Part shown: piece after piece, positions 1-5,626 of the stretch
Numbering within the stretch: the stretch's first letter is position 1
Layout of the letters: each line of letters opens with the position of its first letter
Assembly: GCA_937991555.1 (NCBI GenBank)
Contig: CALKHU010000022.1
Location: 1-5,626 of the forward strand
Source of the DNA: an uncultured Caulobacter sp.
Lineage (GTDB): Bacteria; Pseudomonadota; Alphaproteobacteria; Caulobacterales; Caulobacteraceae
Direction of reading: 5' to 3'
Length of the DNA: 5,626 nt
The notes under the pieces: model-generated
What the model saw: only the letters and a program-made list of their open reading frames with translations
Database searches by the model: none
What the model was told of the DNA's origin: nothing
Position numbers and translations under genes: made by a program

Positions 1-263
1 AGGCGGAAGTGCGCGACACGCTGAAGCTGGTGCCCGAAGGCATCGAGGGCCAGGTTCCCTACAAGGGTTCGGCCGAGGCCGTGGTGCACCAGCTCATCGG
101 CGGCCTGCGCGCCGCGATGGGCTATACCGGCTGCCGCACCATTCCCGAACTGCACGCCCGCGCCGAGTTCGTGCGCATCACCAATGCCGGCATGCGCGAG
201 AGCCATCCGCACGGCGTGATGATCACCAGTGCCGCGCCGAACTACAATCCCGGCTCCGCCTGA
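1..263 (+). CDS. guaB: IMP dehydrogenase, C-terminal fragment (5' end outside window)
   Basis: IMP dehydrogenase oxidises IMP to XMP with NAD+, the committed step of guanine nucleotide synthesis in the cytoplasm. Only the last 86 codons are present: the reading frame is open from base 3 and ends at TGA 261-263. The fragment reads through VPEGIEGQVPYKG, which matches the conserved segment closing the active-site flap region, then LRAAMGYTGCRTI, EFVRITNAGMRESHPHGV and ITSAAPNYN, the typical C-terminus of bacterial GuaB. The E-S-H tripeptide in RESHPHG corresponds to the part of bacterial enzymes that contributes to the monovalent-cation site of a neighbouring subunit (family knowledge). The catalytic cysteine loop, CBS domains and start lie upstream, outside the window. 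A GTG at 9-11 is simply an internal valine codon, not a start. The gene is convergent with the receptor gene downstream, with a palindrome-rich spacer between them. Identification is secure from the motif run. Confidence 0.96.
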   Translation, partial: AEVRDTLKLVPEGIEGQVPYKGSAEAVVHQLIGGLRAAMGYTGCRTIPELHARAEFVRITNAGMRESHPHGVMITSAAPNYNPGSA

Positions 264-275
264 CGCAACGCCCAT

Positions 276-307
276 CTGTCATGGTCCGCGCAGGCGGACC
301 ATCCACG
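276..307. repeat. REP-like palindrome, copy A1
   Basis: A perfect 9-bp inverted repeat, ATGGTCCGC / GCGGACCAT (281-302, 4-nt loop GCAG), is flanked by CTGTC on the left and CCACG on the right. The 32-base unit recurs at 426-457 with only two differences (30 of 32 identical). It begins 13 bases after the guaB stop codon. No T-run follows on the plus strand, so it is not a classical intrinsic terminator, although a hairpin here could protect the 3' end of the guaB mRNA. Palindromes of this form are abundant between genes in many alphaproteobacteria (general knowledge). Confidence 0.8.
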
Positions 308-339
308 CCTTCCCCGCCGGACACCGCCCCACAACCCTC

Positions 340-362
340 ATGGCCGGGCCTGACCCGGCCAT
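340..362. repeat. REP-like palindrome, type B
   Basis: A perfect 9-bp inverted repeat, ATGGCCGGG / CCCGGCCAT, encloses a 5-nt loop CCTGA. It shares the outer ATGG...CCAT frame and the preceding TC and following CCA with the copies at 276-307 and 426-457, but has a different inner stem. This looks like a second subtype of the same element family. The ATGGCCGGG...CCCGGCCAT form is very widespread in alphaproteobacterial intergenic DNA and often yields spurious peptides such as MAGPDPAI when translated (general knowledge). That peptide is indeed what this stretch would encode in one plus-strand frame. Confidence 0.75.
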
Positions 363-388
363 CCAGAACGGCGGCGGCAGGAAGCCAA

Positions 389-411
389 GGGGCCGTGTCA
401 AACACCGCCCC
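389..411. repeat. Imperfect hairpin between REP-like units
   Basis: GGGGCCGTGT (389-398) can pair with ACACCGCCCC (402-411) around a 3-nt CAA loop, with one C-C mismatch in a 10-bp stem. It lacks the ATGG...CCAT frame of its neighbours. The ACACCGCCCC half also occurs as a direct repeat at 321-330, so it may be a decayed or mosaic part of the repeat cluster. It could also be chance pairing in GC-rich DNA. Confidence 0.45.
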
Positions 412-425
412 GGCCGCCACACCCC

Positions 426-457
426 CTGTCATGGTCCGCGCCGGCGGACCATTCACG
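426..457. repeat. REP-like palindrome, copy A2
   Basis: This is the second copy of the 32-base unit found at 276-307, in the same orientation. The stem ATGGTCCGC / GCGGACCAT (431-452) encloses loop GCCG, with CTGTC to the left and TCACG to the right. It differs from the first copy only in one loop base (A to C) and one right-flank base (C to T). The near identity over the flanks as well as the stem argues for a mobilised or duplicated unit rather than independent hairpins. Confidence 0.8.
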
Positions 458-469
458 GCTTGCCTCCCC

Positions 470-499
470 AAAAGAAACGGGGGCGCCGAAGCGCCCCCG
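470..499 (-). terminator. Rho-independent terminator of the TonB-dependent receptor gene
   Basis: Bases 478-499 form a 9-bp GC stem closed by C478-G499, with GGGGGCGC (479-486) pairing to GCGCCCCC (491-498) around a 4-nt CGAA loop. Read on the minus strand, the stem is followed immediately by TTTCTTTT (477 down to 470), a near-continuous U tract in the transcript. The stem starts 24 bases after the receptor's stop codon. No T tract follows on the plus strand, so it appears to act in one direction only, for the receptor and not for guaB. Confidence 0.85.
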
Positions 500-523
500 C
501 CGTAGCCGTCCTGCTGAGTCCGA

Positions 524-3373
524 TCAGAACTCGTACGACACCGCGAGACCGTAGGTCCGCGGATCGCCGTAGAAGCCGTTGCGGAACAGGCCCGACGAGT
601 CGTCCGTCAGGTAGGTGTCGTTCAACGCGATCTCGTCCGTCGCGTTCTTGACATAGGCGTCGATCGTGAAGCCGTTGTCGGCGTTCGCCAGCGTCAGCGT
701 GATGTTGACGTTCTCCCAGCCCGGAATTTCGTCCGGGATGCTGTTGTAGATGCGCGAATACGTCGAGGTCTGCTTGTAGTAGTCGACGCGCGCCGTCATG
801 TCCCAGCCGCCCGAGATCTCGAACGTGTACTGGGCGCCCAGCGAGATGGTCCACTGCGGGGCGTTCGGCAGCTGGTTGCCCGACAGCGTGACGGGGACGC
901 CGTCGCTGACGAGCTGGCCGAAGGCGTTCGAGCCCGTCGCGGCGGGGCCGCCCGGGATCAGCGGCGTGCCGGCGGTGGCGAAATTCGTCACCGTGCAGAC
1001 GCCGAGCAGGGCGAACGGGTTGCTCGCGCCGTTCGAGATCGCCAGCGCCGCCTGGGCCGAGGCCAGGGAGACGACGCAGTTCGACGCCGCGCTCGACTTC
1101 ACCACCACCAGGTTGGGATTGCTCTGGGTGCGGTTGAACGTGTCGATCGAGTCGCCCGAGGTGATCTCGGTGTCGAGGTAGCCGATATTCGCGTTGAAGC
1201 GCAGGCCCTCGACCGGCGACCAGACCGACTCGAACTCGGCGCCGCGGATCTCGGCGTCGATGTTCTCGTTGGTCGAGGCGCGGTTGACGATCTTCGAGAC
1301 CTGGTAGCCGTTGTAGTCGTACATGAAGACCGACAGGTTCAGCTGGATGCGGCCTTCGTCCAGCGTGTTCTTGGTGCCGATCTCGTAGGAGTTGATGAAC
1401 TCCGGATCGAAGGCCGGCGGACCGCAGACGACGCCCGGTGCGGCCGAGCAGGGCGAGTTGAGACCGCCCGCCTTGTAGCCCCGCGAATAGAAGGCATAGA
1501 TCAGCGTCGAGTCGGTGAACGAGACGTCGGGTTGCCAGTCGAAACCGACGCGACCGGTCAGCTCCTTGAACCGCACATTGGCGTAGACGGCCGGTGCGAC
1601 GCCGCCGCCGGGCGTGCCCAGCGTGACGGCGTGGTTCTCAAGGGTCTTGTCGTCGTCCGTGTAGCGCAGGCCGGCGGTCACCTTGAACGTGTCGGAGAGA
1701 TCGATGTAGATCTCGCCGAACACCGCGGCCGACGTCAGGTTATACGGCGAGTACGTGTCGTAGTAGTTGTGGCCGCTGCGGTCCGGATCCGCGTTCGGGT
1801 CGATGAAGACGCAGCCCGGCGTGGCGGCGGCGCAGTTGGCTGTGCCGGTGGCGAAGAAGTTGTTGACCTGGTACCAGGCGGTGCCCGTGTTGAACATCAC
1901 GTAGTAGTCGCCGGTCGCATCGAGGTTCAGGTAGTTCGCCCCGAGGCTGAAGTTCACAGGCCCGTCGAAGCTGGTCGACACGCGGAACTCCTGCGTGAAC
2001 TGCTCCGTCTTCGCCGACGAGATGTCGCTGGTCGTGAAGCGGTTCTGCGGCCCGTTCTGCGGGTCGTTGACCACGCCGCCGGGGAACAGCACCGCGTAGA
2101 TCGCGCCGTAGGCGCCGATGGCGTTGACCGGGTTGGGCGCGACGTTGAACAGCGTGCTCGGCGTGTAGCGGTTGTAGTCCTGCCGCGTGAACAGGTCGAA
2201 CTCGGTGTACGAGGTCAGCGACGACAGCCGCACGTTCTCCGACACGTCCCAGTCCATGGCGAGCTGGTAGATGTCGGTCTTCGAGCGGTAGATCGGATCG
2301 AACGACGACTCGATGTTGCGGACGTCCTGGTCCTGCATCTTGCCGACATAGGCATCGCCCGTCTGGAAGCCGCCGAGCGCGCCGAAGAGGCCGCCCAGCG
2401 TGGCGCGGCTGTCCACGGTGCCGAAGATGTCGGCGGCGCCGACCGGCGTCGCGCGGCAGCCCTGGCTGAAGAAGCCCTGCTGGATCTGCCCGATCAGGCC
2501 GCCGGCCGCCGCGGAATAGGCGACGCCGCCGACATCGGCCGGTCCGGTGTCCTTCGAGCAGAGCTGCTTGCCGATGCGCGAGCGGCTGTCGTCCTCGTCG
2601 AAATGATCCCAGATGAGGTAGGCGGTGAAGCTCTCGTCGGGCTTGAAGCCCAGCGTCGCGCGCGCCGCCCACAGATCGCGGTCGTCGGCGTCGTTGCCGG
2701 TCGTCAGGTTGTCGCCGAAGCCGTCGCGCTTGAAGTAGGTGCCGGCGACGCGCAGGGCGAACATGTCGTTGATCGGCGCGTTGATCATGCCGCGCAGCTT
2801 GATCGAGTTGTAGTTGCCGTATTCGGCGCGGAACTTGCCGCCGAAGGCGTCGAAGTCGGGCTTGGCGGTGATCAGGTTGACCACGCCGCCCGTCGCGTTA
2901 CGGCCGTAGAGCGTGCCCTGCGGGCCGCGCAGGACCTCGACGCGCTCGACGTCGAAGAACTCGGCTTCGAACAGGTTGTTGGCGGTCAGCGGCGAGCCGT
3001 TGATGTGGACGCCGGTGGCCGAGTCGCCCGAGGCCGCGTCCAGCTTGGAGCCGATGCCGCGGATCGAGAAGTTCGAGCCGGTGAAGTTGCCCTTCGAGAA
3101 GTTCACGTTGGGCACGGCCAGAACGAGGTTCGGGCCGCCGTCGATCTTCTGCTTCTGGAGCTGGTCCTGTCCGAAGGCCGACACGGCGATCGGCACCTTC
3201 TGGATGTTTTCCGAGCGGCGCTGGGCCGTGACGGTGATTTCTTCCTCGCCGGCGGGCGGGGCGGGTTCGGGCGCCGGATCCTGGGCGAAGGCCGGTGCGA
3301 TGAAGGCGGTCGAAAGCAGGACTGCCTTGAGCAGGGAGGACGACATGCCCCCCCGAACGATAGTGCCTGTCAT
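524..3373 (-). CDS. TonB-dependent outer-membrane receptor
   Basis: This encodes a 949-residue outer-membrane beta-barrel transporter that imports a scarce ligand using energy from TonB-ExbB-ExbD. In order it has: a signal peptide at 1-30 (hydrophobic stretch from about 14, cleavage after A-F-A at 28-30, mature Q31); a Pro/Ala-rich linker; a likely TonB box EITVTAQ at 45-51; and a plug domain from about 55 to 172 with VPIAVSAF, FSIRGIGS and VLRGPQGTLYGRNATGG at 147-163. The barrel runs to the end, with SRGYKAGGLN near 630-638 and a terminal ...VSYEF whose final Phe fits the BAM-recognised beta-signal. There is no N-terminal secretin/STN signalling domain, so FecA-type sigma-factor signalling is unlikely. 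At 949 residues it is longer than the usual 650-800, with long Gly/Ala/Asn-rich loops. Its eight cysteines fall in four local pairs. The start at 3373 is preferred because AGGGA lies 8 bases upstream; ATG 3346 (Met10) would also leave an intact signal peptide. The ligand cannot be told: no siderophore, cobalamin or sugar-use gene is adjacent. Confidence 0.95.
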   Translation of the reverse strand: MTGTIVRGGMSSSLLKAVLLSTAFIAPAFAQDPAPEPAPPAGEEEITVTAQRRSENIQKVPIAVSAFGQDQLQKQKIDGGPNLVLAVPNVNFSKGNFTGSNFSIRGIGSKLDAASGDSATGVHINGSPLTANNLFEAEFFDVERVEVLRGPQGTLYGRNATGGVVNLITAKPDFDAFGGKFRAEYGNYNSIKLRGMINAPINDMFALRVAGTYFKRDGFGDNLTTGNDADDRDLWAARATLGFKPDESFTAYLIWDHFDEDDSRSRIGKQLCSKDTGPADVGGVAYSAAAGGLIGQIQQGFFSQGCRATPVGAADIFGTVDSRATLGGLFGALGGFQTGDAYVGKMQDQDVRNIESSFDPIYRSKTDIYQLAMDWDVSENVRLSSLTSYTEFDLFTRQDYNRYTPSTLFNVAPNPVNAIGAYGAIYAVLFPGGVVNDPQNGPQNRFTTSDISSAKTEQFTQEFRVSTSFDGPVNFSLGANYLNLDATGDYYVMFNTGTAWYQVNNFFATGTANCAAATPGCVFIDPNADPDRSGHNYYDTYSPYNLTSAAVFGEIYIDLSDTFKVTAGLRYTDDDKTLENHAVTLGTPGGGVAPAVYANVRFKELTGRVGFDWQPDVSFTDSTLIYAFYSRGYKAGGLNSPCSAAPGVVCGPPAFDPEFINSYEIGTKNTLDEGRIQLNLSVFMYDYNGYQVSKIVNRASTNENIDAEIRGAEFESVWSPVEGLRFNANIGYLDTEITSGDSIDTFNRTQSNPNLVVVKSSAASNCVVSLASAQAALAISNGASNPFALLGVCTVTNFATAGTPLIPGGPAATGSNAFGQLVSDGVPVTLSGNQLPNAPQWTISLGAQYTFEISGGWDMTARVDYYKQTSTYSRIYNSIPDEIPGWENVNITLTLANADNGFTIDAYVKNATDEIALNDTYLTDDSSGLFRNGFYGDPRTYGLAVSYEF

Positions 3374-3381
3374 GGTGCGTT

Positions 3382-3386
3382 TCCCT
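3382..3386 (-). promoter_or_regulatory. Shine-Dalgarno site that decides the receptor start
   Basis: On the minus strand AGGGA, followed by AACGCACC (8 bases), precedes the ATG at 3371-3373. The alternative ATG at 3344-3346 has only a G-run directly against it, too close for normal ribosome placement. This favours the upstream start and a 30-residue signal peptide. Confidence 0.65.
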
Positions 3387-3441
3387 GGCGCCGTCTCGCT
3401 TTGTTGCTGCGGGATCGGCGTTTTTTGTTTGATTGTTGCCC

Positions 3442-3461
3442 GCAGCGCCGTGTGGCGTTGC
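3442..3461 (-). other. Hairpin in the receptor's 5' leader
   Basis: The plus-strand arms GCAGCGCC (3442-3449) and GGCGTTGC (3454-3461) enclose the loop GTGT. On the minus-strand transcript the arms pair with one A-C mismatch. It lies about 70 bases upstream of the receptor start and is followed in the transcript by an A-rich unstructured stretch (minus strand of 3421-3438). It could influence leader stability or translation, but no known riboswitch consensus is recognisable. Chance pairing is possible in such GC-rich DNA. Confidence 0.3.
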
Positions 3462-3506
3462 GGTTTGGGTTACGGTGGCCGGGACTCTCCTCGCTTACGT
3501 TTCGGA

Positions 3507-3535
3507 ATGAGATGAGGTTAGTGACGCATTGTCAG
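3507..3535 (-). promoter_or_regulatory. Candidate sigma70-type promoter of the receptor gene
   Basis: On the minus strand CTGACA (3535-3530, five of six matches to TTGACA) is followed after exactly 17 bases by TCTCAT (3512-3507, four of six matches to TATAAT). It would give a leader of roughly 125-130 bases before the ATG at 3373. It sits in the AT-richer centre of the divergent intergenic region. No Fur-like or other known iron-operator palindrome is visible across it. The -10 match is weak, so this is only a candidate. Confidence 0.35.
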
Positions 3536-3612
3536 AGTGTAACGAGCGAAATGTCGCGCAGCGCGGGTGCAGCATCGTCTAATTCGCGCCGTGTTGCTTC
3601 TGGACAACATGA

Positions 3613-3637
3613 TGCATTGCGGCATACCGCAGATGCA
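3613..3637. promoter_or_regulatory. Palindrome upstream of the methyltransferase gene, possible operator or leader hairpin
   Basis: TGCATTGCGG (3613-3622) pairs with CCGCA-ATGCA (3627-3637, with one bulged G at 3632) around the loop CATA. This 10-bp inverted repeat ends 18 bases before the TTG start of the methyltransferase gene. Its position suits either a DNA operator near the transcription start or a 5'-leader hairpin. No specific regulator can be assigned from the sequence. I saw no convincing -35/-10 pair for the plus strand in this spacer. Confidence 0.35.
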
Positions 3638-3655
3638 CAATGAAATCGGGCCGAA

Positions 3656-4834
3656 TTGACCGTGAAACTTGACGCGCGCGTCCAGGCAGCCATCGAGATC
3701 GTCGCCGAGGTGATGGCCGGGGCGGCGGCCGACCGCGCGCTGAAGGCGTGGGGACAGACTCACCGCTTCGCCGGATCGGGCGACCGCCGGGCGATCGGCG
3801 ACCTCGTCTATGCCGCCCTGCGCACCGGCAGCGGCGCGGCGACCCCGCGCGCCGCGATCCTCGCCGGGCTGGCGGGGCAGGGCCTCTCCCCGGACGGGAT
3901 CGCCGCCCTGTTCAGCGGCGCCCGCCACGCCCCCGCACCGCTGAGCGAGGCCGAGCGTGCGGCGCTGGGCGAAGCCGCGCCCGCCTTGCCGGACTGGCTC
4001 GCCGCGTCGCTCGCCCGCGCCTGGGGCGGGAACGCCGGGGCGGAACTCGCGGCCCTGCTCGCCCGCGCCCCGATGGATCTGCGCGTCAACACGCTCAAAG
4101 CCACCCGCGAGACGGCGCTGGAGAAGCTCGCCGAGGACGGCATCGCCGCCGAGCCGCTCGACCGCCCGGCGACGGCGCTGCGCGTGCTGGCGGGCGGCGT
4201 CGATGTCGAGTCCAGCGCCGCCCACGCCCTCGGCCTGGTCGAGGTCCAGGACGCCGGCTCGCAGATCGTCGCGGAGCTGGCCGACGCCCGCCCCGGATCG
4301 AGCGTGCTCGATCTCTGCGCCGGGGCAGGGGGCAAGACCCTCGCCCTCGCCGCGTCGATGCACAACAACGGCCGCCTCCTCGCCTGCGACACCGGCCCGG
4401 TGCGGCTGAAGCGCCTCGCCCCGCGCGCCGCCCGGGCCGGCGCGACCATCGTCGAGACCCGCCTCCTGCCGGAAGACTGGCTGGGCGGCCCCGCGCCCTT
4501 CGCGGAGACCTTCGACCGCGTGCTGGTCGACGCGCCCTGCACCGGCTCCGGCACCTGGCGGCGCAACCCGGAGACGCGCCTGCGCCTGACGCCGGAGGGC
4601 CTCGCCCGCCTGACCGCGCTCCAGGCCCGGCTGCTCGACGCCGCCGCGGCCCTCGTGAAGCCGGGCGGCCGCCTCGTCTATGTCACCTGTTCGGTGCTCT
4701 GCGAGGAGAACGAGGACCAGGCGGCGTCCTTCCTCGCCCGCCACCCCGCGTTCTCGCGCGCCGCCCCGGACACCCGCCTCGGCCCGCGCGCCACCGGCAC
4801 CGACGGCTTCTTCTGCGCCGTCTTCGCCCGGTAG
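3656..4834 (+). CDS. RsmB/NOP-family RNA (cytosine-5) methyltransferase
   Basis: This class I SAM-dependent enzyme is predicted to methylate C5 of a cytosine in RNA; in E. coli RsmB the target is C967 of 16S rRNA. It has 392 residues against 429 for E. coli RsmB. Residues 1 to about 130 match the NusB-like RNA-binding region, including RRAIGDLVYAALR at 44-56. The Rossmann domain follows: RVNTLK at 143-148, EVQDAGSQ at 196-203, the SAM-binding loop LDLCAGAGGKT at 218-228, motif IV DAPCTGSGTWRRNP at 292-305 with Cys295, and motif VI VTCSVLCEENE at 343-353 with the nucleophile Cys345. The C-terminal GTDGFFCAVF also fits. Both cysteines of the two-cysteine mechanism are present, so it should be active. 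An in-frame stop at 3641-3643 limits the start to TTG 3656 or GTG 3662, neither with a strong ribosome site. It ends 31 bases before guaA and probably shares its transcript. The exact target (rRNA or tRNA) is unproven, so no symbol is given. Confidence 0.93.
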   Translation: MTVKLDARVQAAIEIVAEVMAGAAADRALKAWGQTHRFAGSGDRRAIGDLVYAALRTGSGAATPRAAILAGLAGQGLSPDGIAALFSGARHAPAPLSEAERAALGEAAPALPDWLAASLARAWGGNAGAELAALLARAPMDLRVNTLKATRETALEKLAEDGIAAEPLDRPATALRVLAGGVDVESSAAHALGLVEVQDAGSQIVAELADARPGSSVLDLCAGAGGKTLALAASMHNNGRLLACDTGPVRLKRLAPRAARAGATIVETRLLPEDWLGGPAPFAETFDRVLVDAPCTGSGTWRRNPETRLRLTPEGLARLTALQARLLDAAAALVKPGGRLVYVTCSVLCEENEDQAASFLARHPAFSRAAPDTRLGPRATGTDGFFCAVFAR

Positions 4835-4865
4835 AAATCTCCGCCGACTCCCGCTATCTCACGCC

Positions 4866-5626
4866 ATGTCCTCCACCGTCCTCATCATCGATTTCGGCAG
4901 CCAGGTGACGCAGCTGATCGCGCGCCGGGTGCGCGAGATCGGCGTCTATTGCGAGATCCACCCCTTCCAGTCCGCCGAGGCGGCCTTCGCGAAACTGAAG
5001 CCGCAGGCGGTGATCCTGTCCGGCGGCCCGGCCTCGGTCGTCATGGACGGCAGCCCGCGCGCGCCGGATGCCGTCTTCGCCGCCGGCATCCCGGTGCTCG
5101 GCATCTGCTACGGCCAGCAGACCATGGCGACGCAGCTCGGCGGCACGGTCGAGGGCGGCCACGCGGCGGAGTTCGGCCGCGCCGACGTGGAGATCCTGGA
5201 AGCGAGCCCGCTCTTCGAGGGCGTCTGGCAGGTCGGCGCCCGCTATCCCGTCTGGATGAGCCATGGCGACCGCGTGACGCGGCTCCCCGAAGGCTTCGTC
5301 GTCAAGGCGACGTCCGAGAACGCCCCCTTCGCCGTCGCCGCCGACGAGTCCCGCCATTTCTACTCGATGATGTTCCACCCCGAGGTCGTCCACACGCCGG
5401 ACGGCGGCAAGCTGCTCTCCAACTTCGTCCTGAACATCGCCGGCCTCACCCCCGACTGGACCATGTCGGCCTACCGCGACCAGATGATCGCCAAGATCCG
5501 CGCCCAGGTGGGCGGCGAGCGCGTCATCTGCGGCCTCACCGGCGGCGTCGACAGCGCCGTCACCGCCGTCCTCATCCACGAGGCGATCGGCGACCAGCTC
5601 ACCTGCGTCTTCGTCGACCACGGCCT
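4866..5626 (+). CDS. guaA: GMP synthase (glutamine-hydrolysing), N-terminal part (3' end outside window)
   Basis: GMP synthase converts XMP, ATP and glutamine to GMP, the step after GuaB. The ATG at 4866-4868 opens the expected protein start SSTVLIIDFGSQVTQLIARRVRE, and 253 whole codons are present before the window ends. Residues 1 to about 192 are a complete class I glutamine amidotransferase domain: SGGPASV at 52-58 (oxyanion-strand region), the nucleophile elbow GICYGQQ with Cys81, and His171/Glu173 in MFHPEVVHT completing the triad. The ATP-pyrophosphatase domain starts near 200 and reaches the PP-loop LTGGVDS at 224-230 and FVDHG at 249-253 before the cut. The PP-loop has Thr225 where the family normally has Ser (SGGVDS). 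No clear Shine-Dalgarno precedes the start, which fits translation within an operon with the gene ending at 4834. The XMP-binding dimerisation domain is outside the window. Confidence 0.97.
   Translation, partial: MSSTVLIIDFGSQVTQLIARRVREIGVYCEIHPFQSAEAAFAKLKPQAVILSGGPASVVMDGSPRAPDAVFAAGIPVLGICYGQQTMATQLGGTVEGGHAAEFGRADVEILEASPLFEGVWQVGARYPVWMSHGDRVTRLPEGFVVKATSENAPFAVAADESRHFYSMMFHPEVVHTPDGGKLLSNFVLNIAGLTPDWTMSAYRDQMIAKIRAQVGGERVICGLTGGVDSAVTAVLIHEAIGDQLTCVFVDHG

Noticed and set aside
229..651. Open frames across the guaB-receptor spacer (plus and minus strand)
   Set aside because: Their peptides, such as MAGPDPAI and LDGRVRPGH, come from translating the palindromic repeats. Such spurious predictions are common around these elements, and the frames run into the 3' end of the receptor gene antisense.
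3421..3438. T-rich run on the plus strand as a possible terminator
   Set aside because: No stable hairpin directly precedes the T run on the plus strand, and no plus-strand gene ends nearby. It is more simply the A-rich leader of the receptor mRNA read from the other strand.
3374..3520. Possible cobalamin riboswitch or Fur box in the receptor leader
   Set aside because: A GCCAC string is present on the minus strand, but the rest of the B12-box consensus is missing, and no AT-rich Fur- or Irr-type palindrome is visible.
1532..3643. A 703-codon open frame on the plus strand opposite the receptor gene
   Set aside because: It is Val/Arg/Ala/Asp-rich low-complexity translation antisense to a clear receptor with strong motifs, and has no recognisable domain. 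Long antisense frames are expected in GC-rich DNA.
3518..4744. A 408-codon open frame on the minus strand opposite the methyltransferase gene
   Set aside because: It is a Gly/Ala/Arg-rich shadow of the methyltransferase, whose plus-strand frame carries all family motifs. It has no domain signature of its own.
4854..5621. A 255-codon open frame on the minus strand across the GuaA region
   Set aside because: It is antisense to the unmistakable GuaA glutaminase and PP-loop sequence, and its composition (Asp/Ala/Gly/Val/His-rich) is typical of a reverse-strand shadow.

Overview
This is a GC-rich chromosomal window, most likely from an alphaproteobacterium. The grounds are the high G+C with GC-rich third codon positions, the clustering of guaB, an RsmB/NOP-type RNA methyltransferase and guaA, a large TonB-dependent receptor, and short palindromic intergenic repeats of a kind common in that class (ATGGCCGGG...CCCGGCCAT and ATGGTCCGC...GCGGACCAT). 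The lineage call is inference. The receptor style recalls Caulobacterales or sphingomonads, but I cannot place it more finely.

Layout from left to right. Positions 1-263 (+) hold the C-terminal end of IMP dehydrogenase (guaB). Positions 264-523 are non-coding and hold four hairpin-forming palindromes, then a Rho-independent terminator oriented for the minus strand. Positions 524-3373 (-) encode one complete 949-residue TonB-dependent outer-membrane receptor with signal peptide, TonB box, plug and barrel. Positions 3374-3655 are a divergent intergenic region with a candidate receptor promoter, a long leader and a palindrome close to the next gene. Positions 3656-4834 (+) encode an RsmB/NOP-family RNA m5C methyltransferase with both cysteine motifs. 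Positions 4866-5626 (+) hold the N-terminal half of GMP synthase (guaA): a complete glutaminase domain and the start of the ATP-pyrophosphatase domain, cut by the window end.

GuaB (IMP to XMP) and GuaA (XMP to GMP) are consecutive steps of guanine nucleotide synthesis. The methyltransferase gene lies 31 bases before guaA on the same strand and is probably co-transcribed with it. The receptor is in the opposite orientation between guaB and this pair. It has its own start signal, candidate promoter and terminator, so it is best read as an independent unit placed inside a purine/RNA-modification neighbourhood. Nothing indicates a functional link to GMP synthesis.

I found no CRISPR array, transposase, tRNA, rRNA or phage gene, and no convincing new multi-gene system. 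The points most worth a second look are the palindrome cluster after guaB, the receptor's insertion-like position, its four local cysteine pairs, a 7-G tract between its two possible start codons, and a Ser-to-Thr change in the GuaA PP-loop.
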